64,000 nt of DNA from Ottelia alismoides. Its lineage: Eukaryota; Streptophyta; Magnoliopsida; Alismatales; Hydrocharitaceae. The notes beneath the pieces were generated by a model, which saw nothing but the letters and a program-made list of their open reading frames with translations, was not told where the DNA came from and did not search any database. Each line of letters starts with the position of its first letter. Position 1 is the first letter of the stretch. The translations under genes were made by a program, and so were the position numbers. The stretch is from NCBI GenBank assembly GCA_037367405.1, contig JAZKJV010003256.1:310001-374000 (forward strand). The letters are read 5' to 3'. Positions 35,346 to 46,254 of this stretch are shown here, piece after piece.

Positions 35346-36721
35346 AACAGGGCAGCCTTCAGATGAGTACACACCAGAGATTGTAGAGAGACTTCCAAAC
35401 AAGAGTATCTTTGCAGTTACCGAGCTTCCATGGTATGCAGATATAGTGAATTTTCTGATTACACAGAAAAGTCCGTAGGGTTGGCCAAAGGATCGAGTCG
35501 ATAGACTAGTTTCTGAGGCACGGTACTACCATTGGGAGGATCCAATTCTTTTTCGTGAGGGACCAGATTGTGTTTACAGGCGTTGTATTCCTCAGGAGGA
35601 ATATAATAGTGTCCTCGCTTTGTGCCATTCCTTAGAGATAGGGGGACATCATTCAAGGAAGAGGACAGCACAGAAAGTACTTCAGAGCGGATTATGGTGG
35701 CCGACTCTTACTAGAGATGCTTGCACATTCGTGAAGAGTTGCCCGGATTGTCAGAGAGCAGTAGGGACAGTCAGTGCTAGAGATGCAATGCCTATGCGAC
35801 CTGTTATTATTTGCGAGATATTTGACGCATGGGACATAGATTTCATGAGACTGTTCCCTGCAGCATCGGCTTTGAGTACATTCTTCTCGCTGTAGATTAT
35901 GTTAGTAGATGGGTGGAGGCTATACCCGCACGAACCGCAGACAGTAAGATAATTTGCAAGTTCCTAAGGGAACACATTATTTCATGGTTCGGGATTCCAG
36001 ATATTCTTATTTCAGATGGGGGTAGCCATTTAATTAATAAGGAGGTCAAAAAGCTAGTGAAGCAATACGGTATTGATCACAGAATAGCTTCTCCTTACCA
36101 CCCACAGACGAACGGCATGGTTGAAGTCTCAAATAGGTAGGTGAATCAATTCTTCAGAAATTAGTACGATCGGATAGGAAGAACTGGTCGCAGCTTCTAG
36201 ATCAGGTCCTTTCGGCATATCGTATTGCTTATAAGACTCCCTTGGGTACTTCACCATTCAGACTTGTCTATGGGAAGCCATGCATTTGCCCATAGAGATC
36301 ATGCACAAATCTGAATGGGCTATTCGAGAAATTTCACTTGATGCACAGAAAATAGGAGCCAAGAGAATGATAGATCTGAATGAGCTAGTAGAGATTCGAA
36401 ATCAGGCATACGAGAACACTCTCATTCATAAGGACAAAGTGAAGAAATGGCACGATAGACATATTCGGCACAAGATCTTTATCCCTGGGCAGAAAGTCTA
36501 GTTGTTCAATGCAAGATTGAGAACTTTTCCTGGCAAATTGAAAAGCAAGTGGGAAGGACCTTACATAGTCAGAACGGTGCACGACAATGGAAGCATAGCT
36601 ATATCAGATGTGTCACCTAGTGTAGAGCCGTTCGTGGTTAACGGGCAGATGTTGAAGCATTTCGTAGAGACTACTAATCATCTTGCCCATGTTGAAGTGA
36701 TCTATTTTGTACAGGACTCAT
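35346..36721 (+). pseudogene. Athila-2 integrase
   Basis: An HHCC zinc-binding part (GGHHSRKRTAQKV to CPDCQRA, about 35640-35760) is followed by the catalytic core: WDIDFM, a later Asp in ISDGGSHL, and Glu in NGMVEVSNR (D,D,E). The C-terminal part includes KWHDRHIRHK, FPGKLKSKWEGPY and ending at 36721. At least four frame changes or stops (35476, about 35830, 36138, 36500) break it. It would insert element DNA into the genome. Confidence 0.82.
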
Positions 36722-38893
36722 GATCATTCTTTCACTTTATCTCATCATGTACAAAGACTTTTGATCCACTCGATTTTTGGAGATCCACAACACTTGTATA
36801 TTCTTTGTAGACCACAATCATCCCCATTTTTGCTCGTCTTCTATGCTTACGATACTAGATCCTAAGTATAGGAGGGACTGATTGTTCGTTGATTAGCATT
36901 TTCTATTTTTTTTGTTACTTTTGTATATCCTTTCTTTTTCACAAATCACTGGTCCCCAATTTTTGGCTACACTCTTTTCTATACTTAGGATGCCTTATCC
37001 TAAGTATAGGGGGGACCGAGTGATTTCGATGATCTCGTGTTCTTTATTTCTTTTGTTTATTCGTTGTATATTCTTTTTCCTAAGTCACCTCATTTTTTGC
37101 TCTTCTGTTATACTTACGATGACCAGATCGTAAGTATAGGGGGGGTTGACTGACTTGTATTCTCTTATTCTTTTTCACCCACTTTTACTTAGCACGAGTT
37201 ATGTCCTCCTTTTTTCTCTTGTGATGCTATGAGGACATAGCACAAGCTAAGTATAGGGGGTGTGTATATATTGTATATATACTTTTGTCCATAACTCGTA
37301 CTTTTATGTATTTTCTATATCTATAAAATGCATAAAAAGTGGGTGAGGATTAATTTAAAATCCATCTATCTATTTATCTATTACTTATAAAATCCTTATA
37401 AATAAGTAAAATATGTCTAAAATCAGTATTTAAAAGACTTAAATTAAAATATGTATTTAGATTATGTATTTAAATTATGTATTTAAAATTTGTATAATGC
37501 TTATTTAAACTCCTATCTATTAAAATATGTGTAAAAATCATTTAATCCTTGTAAAATTCTCTGTGTATAAAATCTGTATAATACATTAAATATTTAATTC
37601 AAATAAAATATATCTTGTAAAATTCTTATATAAATACTTGTTAATAAAAATCAGAAAATCCATAAAAAATACAAAGTCCTAAAATTCATAAAAATTACAA
37701 AAGCCTTAAAATCAATAAAATGAGTAAAATTCAGAAAATATACTTCACAAAAACATTGTTGCATTTGCATTCGCATTTTCAAAATAAGTTTGATTTCTGA
37801 AACTAAGGATTGAGTCTAGTCTAAAGGATGGAGCTTGATCATGGCCTTTAACTCTCATTGTAAGGAGCCTAGTTAGGATCTAGAATTTAAACTCTTCGGG
37901 TCTTTTGACTTAAAATATTTGGGTTCCATAAGACCATATTTGGGAAAAACAACTCATATGTGCTTAAGTAGACTACTTGGTGCCATCCGTACGACTCTGC
38001 ACTAGTGAACCAATATTGGACACATGCACTCTTCACTTAGCTCGACTTGCATGGAGTTGCGAAGGGTGTACATCTTGGTAGTGCATTTCTATCCTTGTCT
38101 TTGCAGCATTGACGTCTAAAGGAAGGAGAGATTGGGGTTGCGATAGTCGCTTCGGATGAGGGAAGGATGTGCTGACACAATTTTTTCTAAGACCTCAAAA
38201 AAGGGACGGAACAAAAGATGTTATATCTGTCGAGGCACAAAGAGATGAATGCAGTGCAAGCAAATTACAAAGCCAAATCAAAGAAGAAGCCACCAAATAC
38301 AAATACGACCACAATGGTCCAAGCTTCCACCAAAAATGCATGCACATCTTAGTGGAGACAACTACATCGGTTGAGCTTCACAAGGAGATGCGTCTACACA
38401 GGTTGCACTCCACTCCTTTTCTCATTCTTCTACTTTCTCTCTATATTCAATTGTGGACATAGCACGAACTGACCTCAGAAGGGAATACCTCCCTTCCCGA
38501 GGAAAGAGTAGCTGGATGAGGAATCAATGGATGTGTATAGCTGGGATGGACGGTTTCTTCGCTTCTTTGAGCAGGAAGAGCTAAATCAATTCAAACACTG
38601 TACAAGTTGATTTCAAGGATGATAGAGTTTGCAATATGAATAAGTGAGTCTGAACTAGCTGATGAGGTGATCTTAAATAAGGATTTGTGGAACTTGAGGA
38701 CTGTTGAGGATAAAATTCTAATCCTAATTAAGGCTCCGACAAAATGCTAGTTTCAGGCCCGATCGAGCTCTATCCTTTGTATGTTCTCATAAATTGGTTT
38801 AGGAAATCAAATTCATTCTAACTTTCTTTCTTTTTCACTTACTTTTCAAATAAGTGTTTGCTAAGGGACTAGCAAAGTTTAAGTATAGGGGGT
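36722..38893 (+). mobile_element. Athila-2 non-coding 3' region with repeated hairpin-G-tract units
   Basis: About 2.2 kb between integrase and the LTR, where some Athila elements carry an env-like ORF. None is recognisable here; the longest frame (38169-38462) has no visible domain or membrane segment typical of env. Four copies of taagtatagg(a/g)ggg stand at about 36863, 37001, 37131 and 37248, each preceded by a segment complementary to its start. A fifth at 38880-38892 is the polypurine tract beside the LTR. The stretch 37320-37760 is AT-rich with many attaaaat-type runs. Confidence 0.7.
38880..38892 (+). other. Polypurine tract of Athila-2
   Basis: taagtataggggg, one base before the LTR start TGATGAATCC at 38894. 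Four similar tracts occur upstream between 36863 and 37260. Confidence 0.7.
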
Positions 38894-41800
38894 TGATGAA
38901 TCCAAGATTCATTAACTTTTTTGTCACATTTTGTCTTAAAACCCTTAACAAATACATATAAATATTCATTAATTTCCACATTTTATCCAAATCCTATTCA
39001 TGAATAAAAATACACTTTTATGCATCAAAAACATGTAAATAAATAAAGAATAAAAAAATAAAGAAAAGAAAATAAGGCAGATTGTATATATGTACAATAT
39101 GACTCAGAAAATATAAATATAGCTGAAAGATATATTTATATCACCTAACCCTCGAGACCAAGTCAGCATGGATTGATCGACAAAACAATAAGTAGGGGGA
39201 GATAAGAGAAGAAAACCATAAAAATAATTAAATAACACTCCACACATTATTCATTATTTATCTAATAATTATCAAATCTTCATTGATTTTTAATTAATTC
39301 ATATGAATATATTTTTCACCAAACTCTTTTCCTAATTATTTCTAAAAATATATATAAAAATATAAAAATAGGTTAAAAATATTATCATGTATATATGCCA
39401 AGAAATCCTACTTTTAAATTGTCAAAATCTCAACTTCCAAACATCATAACTTCCTCATACAAACTCCAATTTCACTCTACTCACCTTTAAAGTTCATAAA
39501 ATAATATTCTCTAATTAATAGAGTGGTTTCATTAAAATCGGAGTCCGTTTGCAAAAAGTCGGTCGTGGGACCTAACGACAAAGGGGTTTCTGGGCTATTT
39601 ATTTTATTTAGAACACATTATTTATAGTTTTATTAATTTTATAATTTCTAATTATTTTCATGATGTTGTATTTTCATCATGATTTATTTCAGAATTTTTG
39701 GAGCTTATTTATTATTTTAATAAAATCCAAAACTCTAATTTATAGATAAAATTGAACTGTCTAACCTATACCTGTATTTATTAATAATCTAAAATATTTT
39801 ACTAAAATCCATAAAAATTCATAAAGACATTATTTATTATTCTAATAATTAAGAAAAATATAAAATTAACAAATAATTAATTATTTATTGAATTAAAAAT
39901 TCAATACCTATTTATTAAGTATTATTTATACTTATTTATAAATATAATTTTTATATTTCAAATAATATTTATTATTTACAAAATTATATCATAAATTAGA
40001 TAATTTAACTATCTACATTTTCTATTTTTATACCTATTTAAAATAATGTCATTTAGTATTTATTATATAATCTATATGGTATTTAACACTCTGGCCAACC
40101 AGGTGCTGACACGTGTCAGAACCTGGTTCTTCTTCTCTAAGAACAGGTCGTTGGAACTTTGTTCCAATGCCTTCTTTTCACCTAATTATTCCAGTGCCAT
40201 TCTAACATCTTCACTCGATCTCATCCCTTCATCCTATCCTCCTAACCTCCCTAACACACGCCCACCATTGGATCTACCTTGGAGCTCAAGAAATTCGTCT
40301 ATAAAAAAGCCACAAAGTTGACGCCATTAACAAACTCTCCCCTAATAACTTGAACCCCAGTTCCAGTGTCCGATCTTCCTCCTTCCTCCCCCGATTCCGG
40401 CCAACCAAGGAGGTGACAGCTCCTCGTTCTTGGCCCACGTGGAAGAAGAGTGATCGGAGGAGACGTTCCAAGGTCATCGTCGCCCTTGTATCGTCGTCTA
40501 GCGTTCGTGGAGCTCCGGGAAGCTGCCCCATTGAGCAAAGACTAGCAGAGGTTCTACACCCTGCAATCACAGGTAATTCATCCATTTTCTATCTTTTATT
40601 TCTCGAATTGTGTGCCATAACTAGCATGGCTAAGAGTGTCATCAGCAAGCTTAATCAACATCATTAGACGCCACATCTTAGATTCAGTTCAAACTTAATC
40701 GAATCAATCCTAGTTTCATCCTCTCTTTTTTCTCATCTACATGTCATTCTTAAGTCTGGAAACATATTTTTTAAACTTGCAAAACAGAATTTTTGTTGCC
40801 GATTTCTTTGCAAATCGAGCAATATAAATCTTATTTGCAGGTCTACTATCATCTGGAGCATACTAACTTCCATCTGGAGCTTCAAAATTCCAAGAAAAAC
40901 AAAACAAGAATCGTTATCAACAACCTCCAGCATTGCCTGAACAGCCATCTTCACCGGTTGATTCCCACCATCATCAGCCACCTCCAACAAGCTCACCCAC
41001 GGGCGAGCTCGAGGGGTGGAGGAGCCACCCCTCTGGCCCCGCCAGAGGCCCAAGACCCTCGTCAGTCGCTGACGATAATTTAGAGAAGGAGGCTCCTACG
41101 TCAACCGTACGAATAGCCTGAAGACTTCAAGAACACTCTAGGCGTACAGGCTATCGACACGTGGCACAATTGGACGATCCAAATCGCACAGCAGCTTCTA
41201 ATCCTGACCGTCAGTTCTGAAGGGGTAGGAAAATTGCATCATAAACCCCACTGAGTTCCAGAAATTCAAGCGCGCCTCCAGAGTTTCCAGAAATTGCAAG
41301 TAGGTCCCTGTACGGGGACCTAATTGTAATTCTTTACTTTCTTTTGCAATTTAGTCCCTACAGGGACCATTCTGTAACAAAAACTAAATACTTTTCTTGC
41401 AGTTAGGCCCATGGCTTGTAGGGGCCAATTGAACCTCGTATTTTTCTCGTTTTTTCCGCGAATTTTCTAGGGTAGCTTGATAACTACCCAAGCTATTTTT
41501 CGAACATTTTTCCCAAATTTTTCATCGCCTTATTTTGTGGTTTTGATTTTTGTTTTCTTGAGTTTGTTTCGAATCGAATTTGTTTTCAATTTCTTTCATT
41601 GTAAAATCAAGAATAAAAGATAATTTTGTTGGAATTCTTTCCCTGTCTCGAAAACCGTGGTTGAATTTAGTTTGTATTACAGAACGGTCCCTATAGGGAC
41701 TAAATTGCAAAAGAAAATAAAGGAATTACAATTAGGTCCCCACGCAGGGACCTAATTGTAATTTCTAGAAACTCTGGAGGCGCGCTTGAATTTCTGGAAC

Positions 41801-44143
41801 TTGGTGGGGTTGATGATGCAATTTCCCACCCCTTCAGATCTGATGGTTAGGATTAGAAGCTATTGTGCGATCTGGATCGTCTGATTGTGCCACATGTCGA
41901 TGGCTTGTACACCTGGAGTGTTCTTGAAGTCTTCTGGCTGTTCGTGCGGCTAACGCAGGAGCCTCCTTCTCCGAATTATTGTTGGCGACTGATGAGGGTC
42001 TTGAGCCTCCAGCAGGGCCAGAGGGGTGGCTCCTCCCCCCCTCGAGCTCGCCCGTGGGTGAGCTTGGTTGGAGGTGGCTGATGACGGTGGGAATCAGCCG
42101 GTGAAGATGGTTGTTTAGGCAGCACTGGAGGTTGTTGATAACGATTCTTGTTTCGGTTTTCTTGGAATTTTGAAGCTCCAGATGGAAGTTAGTATGCTCC
42201 AGATGATACTAAACCTGCAAATAAGATTTATATTGCTCGATTTGCAAAGAAATCGACAACAAAAATTATGTTTTGCAAGTTTAAAAAATATGTTTCCAGA
42301 CATAAGAACGACATGTAGATGAGAAAAAGAGAGAGGATGAAACTGGGATTGATTCGATTAAGTTTGAACTGAATCTAAGATGTGGCATCTAATGATGTTG
42401 ATTAAGCTTGCTAATGACGCTCTTAGCCATGCTAGTTATGGCACACAACTCGAGAAATAAAAGATAGAAAATGGATAAATTACCTGTGATTGCAGGGTGT
42501 AGAACCTCTGCTGGTCTTTGCTCAACAGGGCGGCGATACAAGGGCGACGAAGACCTTGGATCGTCTCCTTCGATCACTCTTCTTCCACGCGGGCCGAGAA
42601 CGAGGAGCTGTCACCTCCTTGGTTGGCCGGAATCAGGGGAGGAAGGAGGAAGATCGATCACTGGAACTGGGGTTCAAGTTTGTTAGGGGAGAGTTTTTAA
42701 TGGCGTCAACTTCGTGGCTTTTTATAGACGAATTGCTTGAGCTCCAAGGTAGATCCAATGGTGGGCGTGTGTTAGGGAGATTAGGAGGATAGGATGAAGG
42801 GATGAGATCGAGTGAAGATATTAGAATGGTGTGGGAATAATTAGGTGAAAATAAGGTGTTGGAACAGAGTTCCAACGACCTATTCTTGGAGAAGAAGAAC
42901 CAGGTGTTGACACGTGTCAGCACCTGGTTGGCCAGAGTGTTAAATACCATATAAATTATATAATAAATACTAAATGACATTATTTTAAATAGGTAAAAAA
43001 TAGAAAATGTAGATAATTAAATTATCTAAATTATGATATAATTATTTTCGTAAATAATAAATATTATTCGAAATATAAATATTATATTAATAAATAAGTA
43101 TAAATAATACTTAATAAATAGATATTGAATTTTTAAATCATTGAATAATTAATTATTTGTTGATTTTATATTTTCTTAATTATTAGAATAATAAATAATG
43201 TCTTTATGAATTTTTGTGTATTTTAATAAAATAATTTAGATTATTAATAAATACATGTATAGGTTAGATAGTTTCAATTTTATCTATAAATTAGAGTTTT
43301 GGATTTTATTAAAATAATAAATAAGCTCCAAAAATTCTGAAATAAATCATGATGAAAATACAATATCATGAAAATAATTAGAAATTATAAAATTAATAAA
43401 ACTATAAATAAGGTGTTCTAAATAATATAAATAGCCCAGAAACCCCTTTGTCGTTAGGTCCCAAAATCGACTTTTTGTAAACGAACTCTGATTTTAATGA
43501 AACCACTCTATTAATTAGAAAATATTATTTTATGAACACTAAAGGTGAGTAGAGTGAAATTAGAGTTCGTATGAGGAAGTTATGATGTTCGAAAGTTGAG
43601 ATTTTGACAATTTAAAAGTAGGATTTCTTGGCATATATACATATAATATTTTTAACTTATTTTTATATTTTTATATACATTTTTAGAAATAATTAAGAAA
43701 AGAGTTTGGTGAAAAATATGTTCATATGAATAAATTAAAAATCAATGAAGATTTGATAATTATTAAATAAATAATGAATAATGTGTGGAGTGTTATTTAA
43801 TTATTTTTATATGGTTTTCTTCTCTTATCTCCCCCTACTTGTTATTTTGTCGACCAATCCATGATGACTTGGTCTCGGGAGTTAGGTGATATAAATATAT
43901 CTTTCAACTATATTTATATTTTATATGTCATATTGTACATATATACATAACTACAATCTTCCTTATTTTCTTTTCTTTATTTTTTTATTCTTTATTATTT
44001 ACATGTTTTTAATGCATAAAAGAGCATTTTTATTCATGAATAGGATTTGGATAAAATGTGGAAATTAATGAATATTTACATGTATTTGTTAAGGGTTTTA
44101 AGACAAAATGCGATAGAAAAGTTAATTAATCATGGATTCATCA
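38894..44143. repeat. 5.25-kb inverted repeat made of two opposed Athila-2-type LTR pieces
   Basis: Left arm 38894-41389 (plus), spacer 41390-41663 (274 bp), right arm 41664-44143 (minus). The arms pair along their whole length with scattered mismatches and small indels: TGATGAATCC at 38894 pairs with the GATTCATCA ending at 44143; the gtcgacaa..aagtaggggg block near 39185 pairs with 43830-43850; ctggccaacc..tgacacgtgtca near 40090 pairs with 42910-42935; the TATA box 40299-40308 pairs with 42717-42726. Both outer ends are exact LTR termini. Both inner ends stop at aaactaaat, so the last 1 kb or so (U5) expected from Athila-1 and Athila-3 is missing from both. Mirror frames such as 40046-40321 (+) and 42633-42980 (-) are artefacts of this symmetry. 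Confidence 0.9.
40299..40308 (+). promoter_or_regulatory. TATA box in Athila-2 LTR (left arm)
   Basis: ctataaaaaa after a GC-richer stretch that includes the palindrome tgacacgtgtca (about 40108-40119), an ACGT-core element of the G-box type. The right arm carries both in mirror image (42717-42726 and about 42912). The two promoters face each other, so transcripts from both would converge across the spacer. Confidence 0.55.
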
Positions 44144-45554
44144 GTGGACCACCGTCGTCGCTCGATTTCGTGCCTAATCACTGTCACCGATGGGTAGAGG
44201 AGAGCTTTGGGGTACCTTGTGCTAGGGCGGATGGGGTCGAAGTTCGACGGAGATGGAATATTTATAGGGATAAGGTGGAGGTACAGGTGATGGAAGGAGT
44301 GATGTTCGTGGTGATTATGGAGTGAGGGAGAAGGGATCATGGTGGTCATGGGTGCTAGAGAGGATGAGGGTTGATGGGGCTACGTCTTGGGATGATCACT
44401 GGGTGGAGAAGGTGGCTGGAATGGTGACGAAAATAGGAAGGGGGAGGCGACGACGCTCGGTGGGGTGACGTGGGAGAGGTGTTTGCAGAGGTAGAAGACG
44501 ACGCCTCTGCGCTAAGGAAGGGTTAGGATTAAATCGAAGCGGTGTGATCGAAGGGATAGGGATGCGCCACGTGGCGGGCATAGGTACGGGCGCTGGAGAA
44601 CGGTGGAGATGGGATCTATGGATAAATCGGATGGTTGACAGAAGAAGTAGGATTTAACGGCCCTGATCAGTGGATGTAGAGGATGATCAGGTGGCCATGG
44701 GTGTGACGCGTGGCGCTAGGAGAGTGAGGTGGAAATATAGGGTCTGGATGAGATCAGGAGAAGATCAAACGGCTAAAATGGGTTGTGGAATGGATGGCTG
44801 TGATCTGGAGGAAGGGGAAGCCATCAGACGGTGGAGAAAGAGGAGTGTGTGGTCCGTGATGAGTAGGGCCGCGTGGCGCAACCAGAGGGTGCCACGTGGC
44901 CCAATCAGAGTGGCTGAGGAAGAATGTGAAATAAGTGGAGAAAATGACCGAATTTGGAAAAACTCAAAACATGAAAGTTGTAGTCTCAATGAGATCTACA
45001 AGTTTCATGTTGACCAAAAACGGAAACGAGGTCAAATAAAGTGATAAAATACAAGGGTACAAATATACATACATATAGTACACAATGGGGGCCCAAAACC
45101 CAAGTTTTGCATACGAGCTCCGATTTAAATGAAATTGGTCTCATTTTGAAGGTCTCTGAATGTATATTATTTTAAAGTGAGTAAACCTAGATCGGAGGTT
45201 GTATGTGAGAGATATGTGCATTCTAAGGTCCATGGTCTCAAACTTGGTTTGATGTTTTATTTGTCAATTTTACAGGTTAGCAGTTTTTTGGTATTTTTCT
45301 TGTATTATTATTAGTAATATATACAATATAGAGTGAATTTATGGAATTTAGAGTTAGTGTAAAATATATACAGATAAGTGATTTTTACAGGTGATTCTGG
45401 CTTCTTATTTCATGCAGATGTAAATGCTAAAATGTGGATGTTATCAATGCATGCATGAATGTTAATTATGCAATATTGGTGGAAATATGCTTCTAATTAC
45501 TCAAGAACAAGGCTTTATTTTCAACTTTAAGAGTGATTAATCATAGATTCATCA
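44144..45554 (-). mobile_element. Athila-1 5' LTR, U3 part (right piece of split LTR)
   Basis: On the minus strand it starts TGATGAATCTATGATTAAT at 45554, a typical terminus for the Athila LTRs here. An AT-rich part and then a GC-rich part lead to a TATA box ctataaata at about 44259-44267. The piece stops at 44144, only about 120 bases after the TATA box, where the palindrome begins. The missing R/U5 fits the piece 7995-10041: gtgga occurs at both junctions, and the distance from TATA to the acgtggc/gatccaa block (about 0.8 kb after joining) matches the Athila-2 LTR. gccacgtggc boxes occur at about 44565 and 44890. The frames 44047-44325, 44396-44581 and 44670-45044 are not considered genes. 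Confidence 0.6.
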
Positions 45555-46011
45555 CTCCTCCCCTATTCCCACCTCCATTCGTCTGCTCACCCTCCTCTCT
45601 CCTATATGTTATATCGTTCCTTAGCTAAAAGATCATATCTCTCAATCCATCCTGGATGTCAGCCTACTCAGTCAACTATACCTGAATAGAAGCTAACATC
45701 GTACTATTGATCTCACTATGCTCTGCCATGGGATTCTTGCCCTTCGATGGCATCAAGTGCTTAGAATTTGTCTCTGAATATGTACACGGCACTTGATTAG
45801 TCCTCATAAATTTCGGAGTCTCAAATGTAAGTTCGAGATTAGAGTCAACCTCAAACAAAGGATTTATTGATGAAAAAATCGGTGACGTAGAGAAAGAGGG
45901 ATACTCGGGAAGTGAGTCATCCTGAATAGAAGACGATAGAACTGGAGTATGAAAAGATAAGCTCGCAAAGTCTGAACAAGAAGTACTCCAATCTGGCATC
46001 TTCAATGACAA
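45555..46011 (-). pseudogene. Athila-3 gag fragment (probable)
   Basis: The frame 45676-46011 (111 residues) starts MSLKMPDWS after a leader-like sequence and is Ser/Pro-rich. After the stop at 45676 the reading goes on with ADIQDGLRDMI, a helical gag-like segment, to 45555, where the Athila-1 LTR begins. Its place after leader and PBS on the minus strand suggests the start of gag of Athila-3, cut by the Athila-1 insertion. No domain motif proves this; it could be another leader ORF. Confidence 0.4.
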
Positions 46012-46254
46012 AAGGCAAGATGCGAGAACACGATGTCAAAACAAGAAGAAAGATGAAGAAAAGGCGTGAAGGTCACGGAGGGATCTTTATACTAACAACC
46101 TAATACAATACAAACACCCGACTCACCAACTGAACACAATGTGAGGACTGTAATTGTTTGATCTTTTATCTTTTCAATTTTAGTTTAGTGAAATAAAAAA
46201 AGTTACTTACTACCAAGCACACGGGGTGATGCCGTGCTATCGCCTGATGAATCT
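46012..46254 (-). mobile_element. Athila-3 leader, inner piece
   Basis: Non-coding. Read on the minus strand it begins ggcgatagcacggcatcacc followed by a ccccgtgtgct motif that recurs in the Athila-1 leader (near 7645). It appears continuous with the leader end near 48770 (minus strand tttttggcgc) across the inserted plus-strand LTR. Confidence 0.45.

Larger units (their letters stand above)
10042..44143 (+). mobile_element. Athila-2, plus-strand Gypsy element lacking its 5' LTR and ending in an LTR palindrome
   Basis: Internal order is gag (10042-11460), protease (split by Copia-2), pol linker, RT, RNase H, integrase, a 2.2-kb non-coding 3' region, polypurine tract (38880-38892) and LTR from 38894. 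The RT contains FMDDFSVYG and the block is close to plant Athila pol. No 5' LTR and no PBS precede gag. The sequence gtgga stands at 10037-10041, just left of the first gag-like codons, and again at 44144-44148 immediately after the final CA of the palindrome. It could be a 5-bp target duplication, but a duplication around an element without a 5' LTR is unexpected. The boundary at 10042 is therefore provisional. Confidence 0.6.

Noticed and set aside
36863..37260. Spaced repeats resembling a CRISPR array
   Set aside because: Four motifs of 13 bp with varied spacing in a plant retroelement; no CRISPR-type repeat length or cas genes.
36722..38893. Possible env-like ORF downstream of Athila-2 integrase
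   Set aside because: The longest frame (38169-38462) has no signal peptide plus membrane-anchor plan and no similarity I can name. Region called non-coding.
40046..42980. Pairs of similar ORFs on opposite strands
   Set aside because: Mirror images created by the LTR palindrome. No known domain; they cover promoter and R sequence.
44047..45044. ORFs that could be small host proteins
   Set aside because: They fall in the U3 part of a split Athila LTR and lack any recognisable motif.
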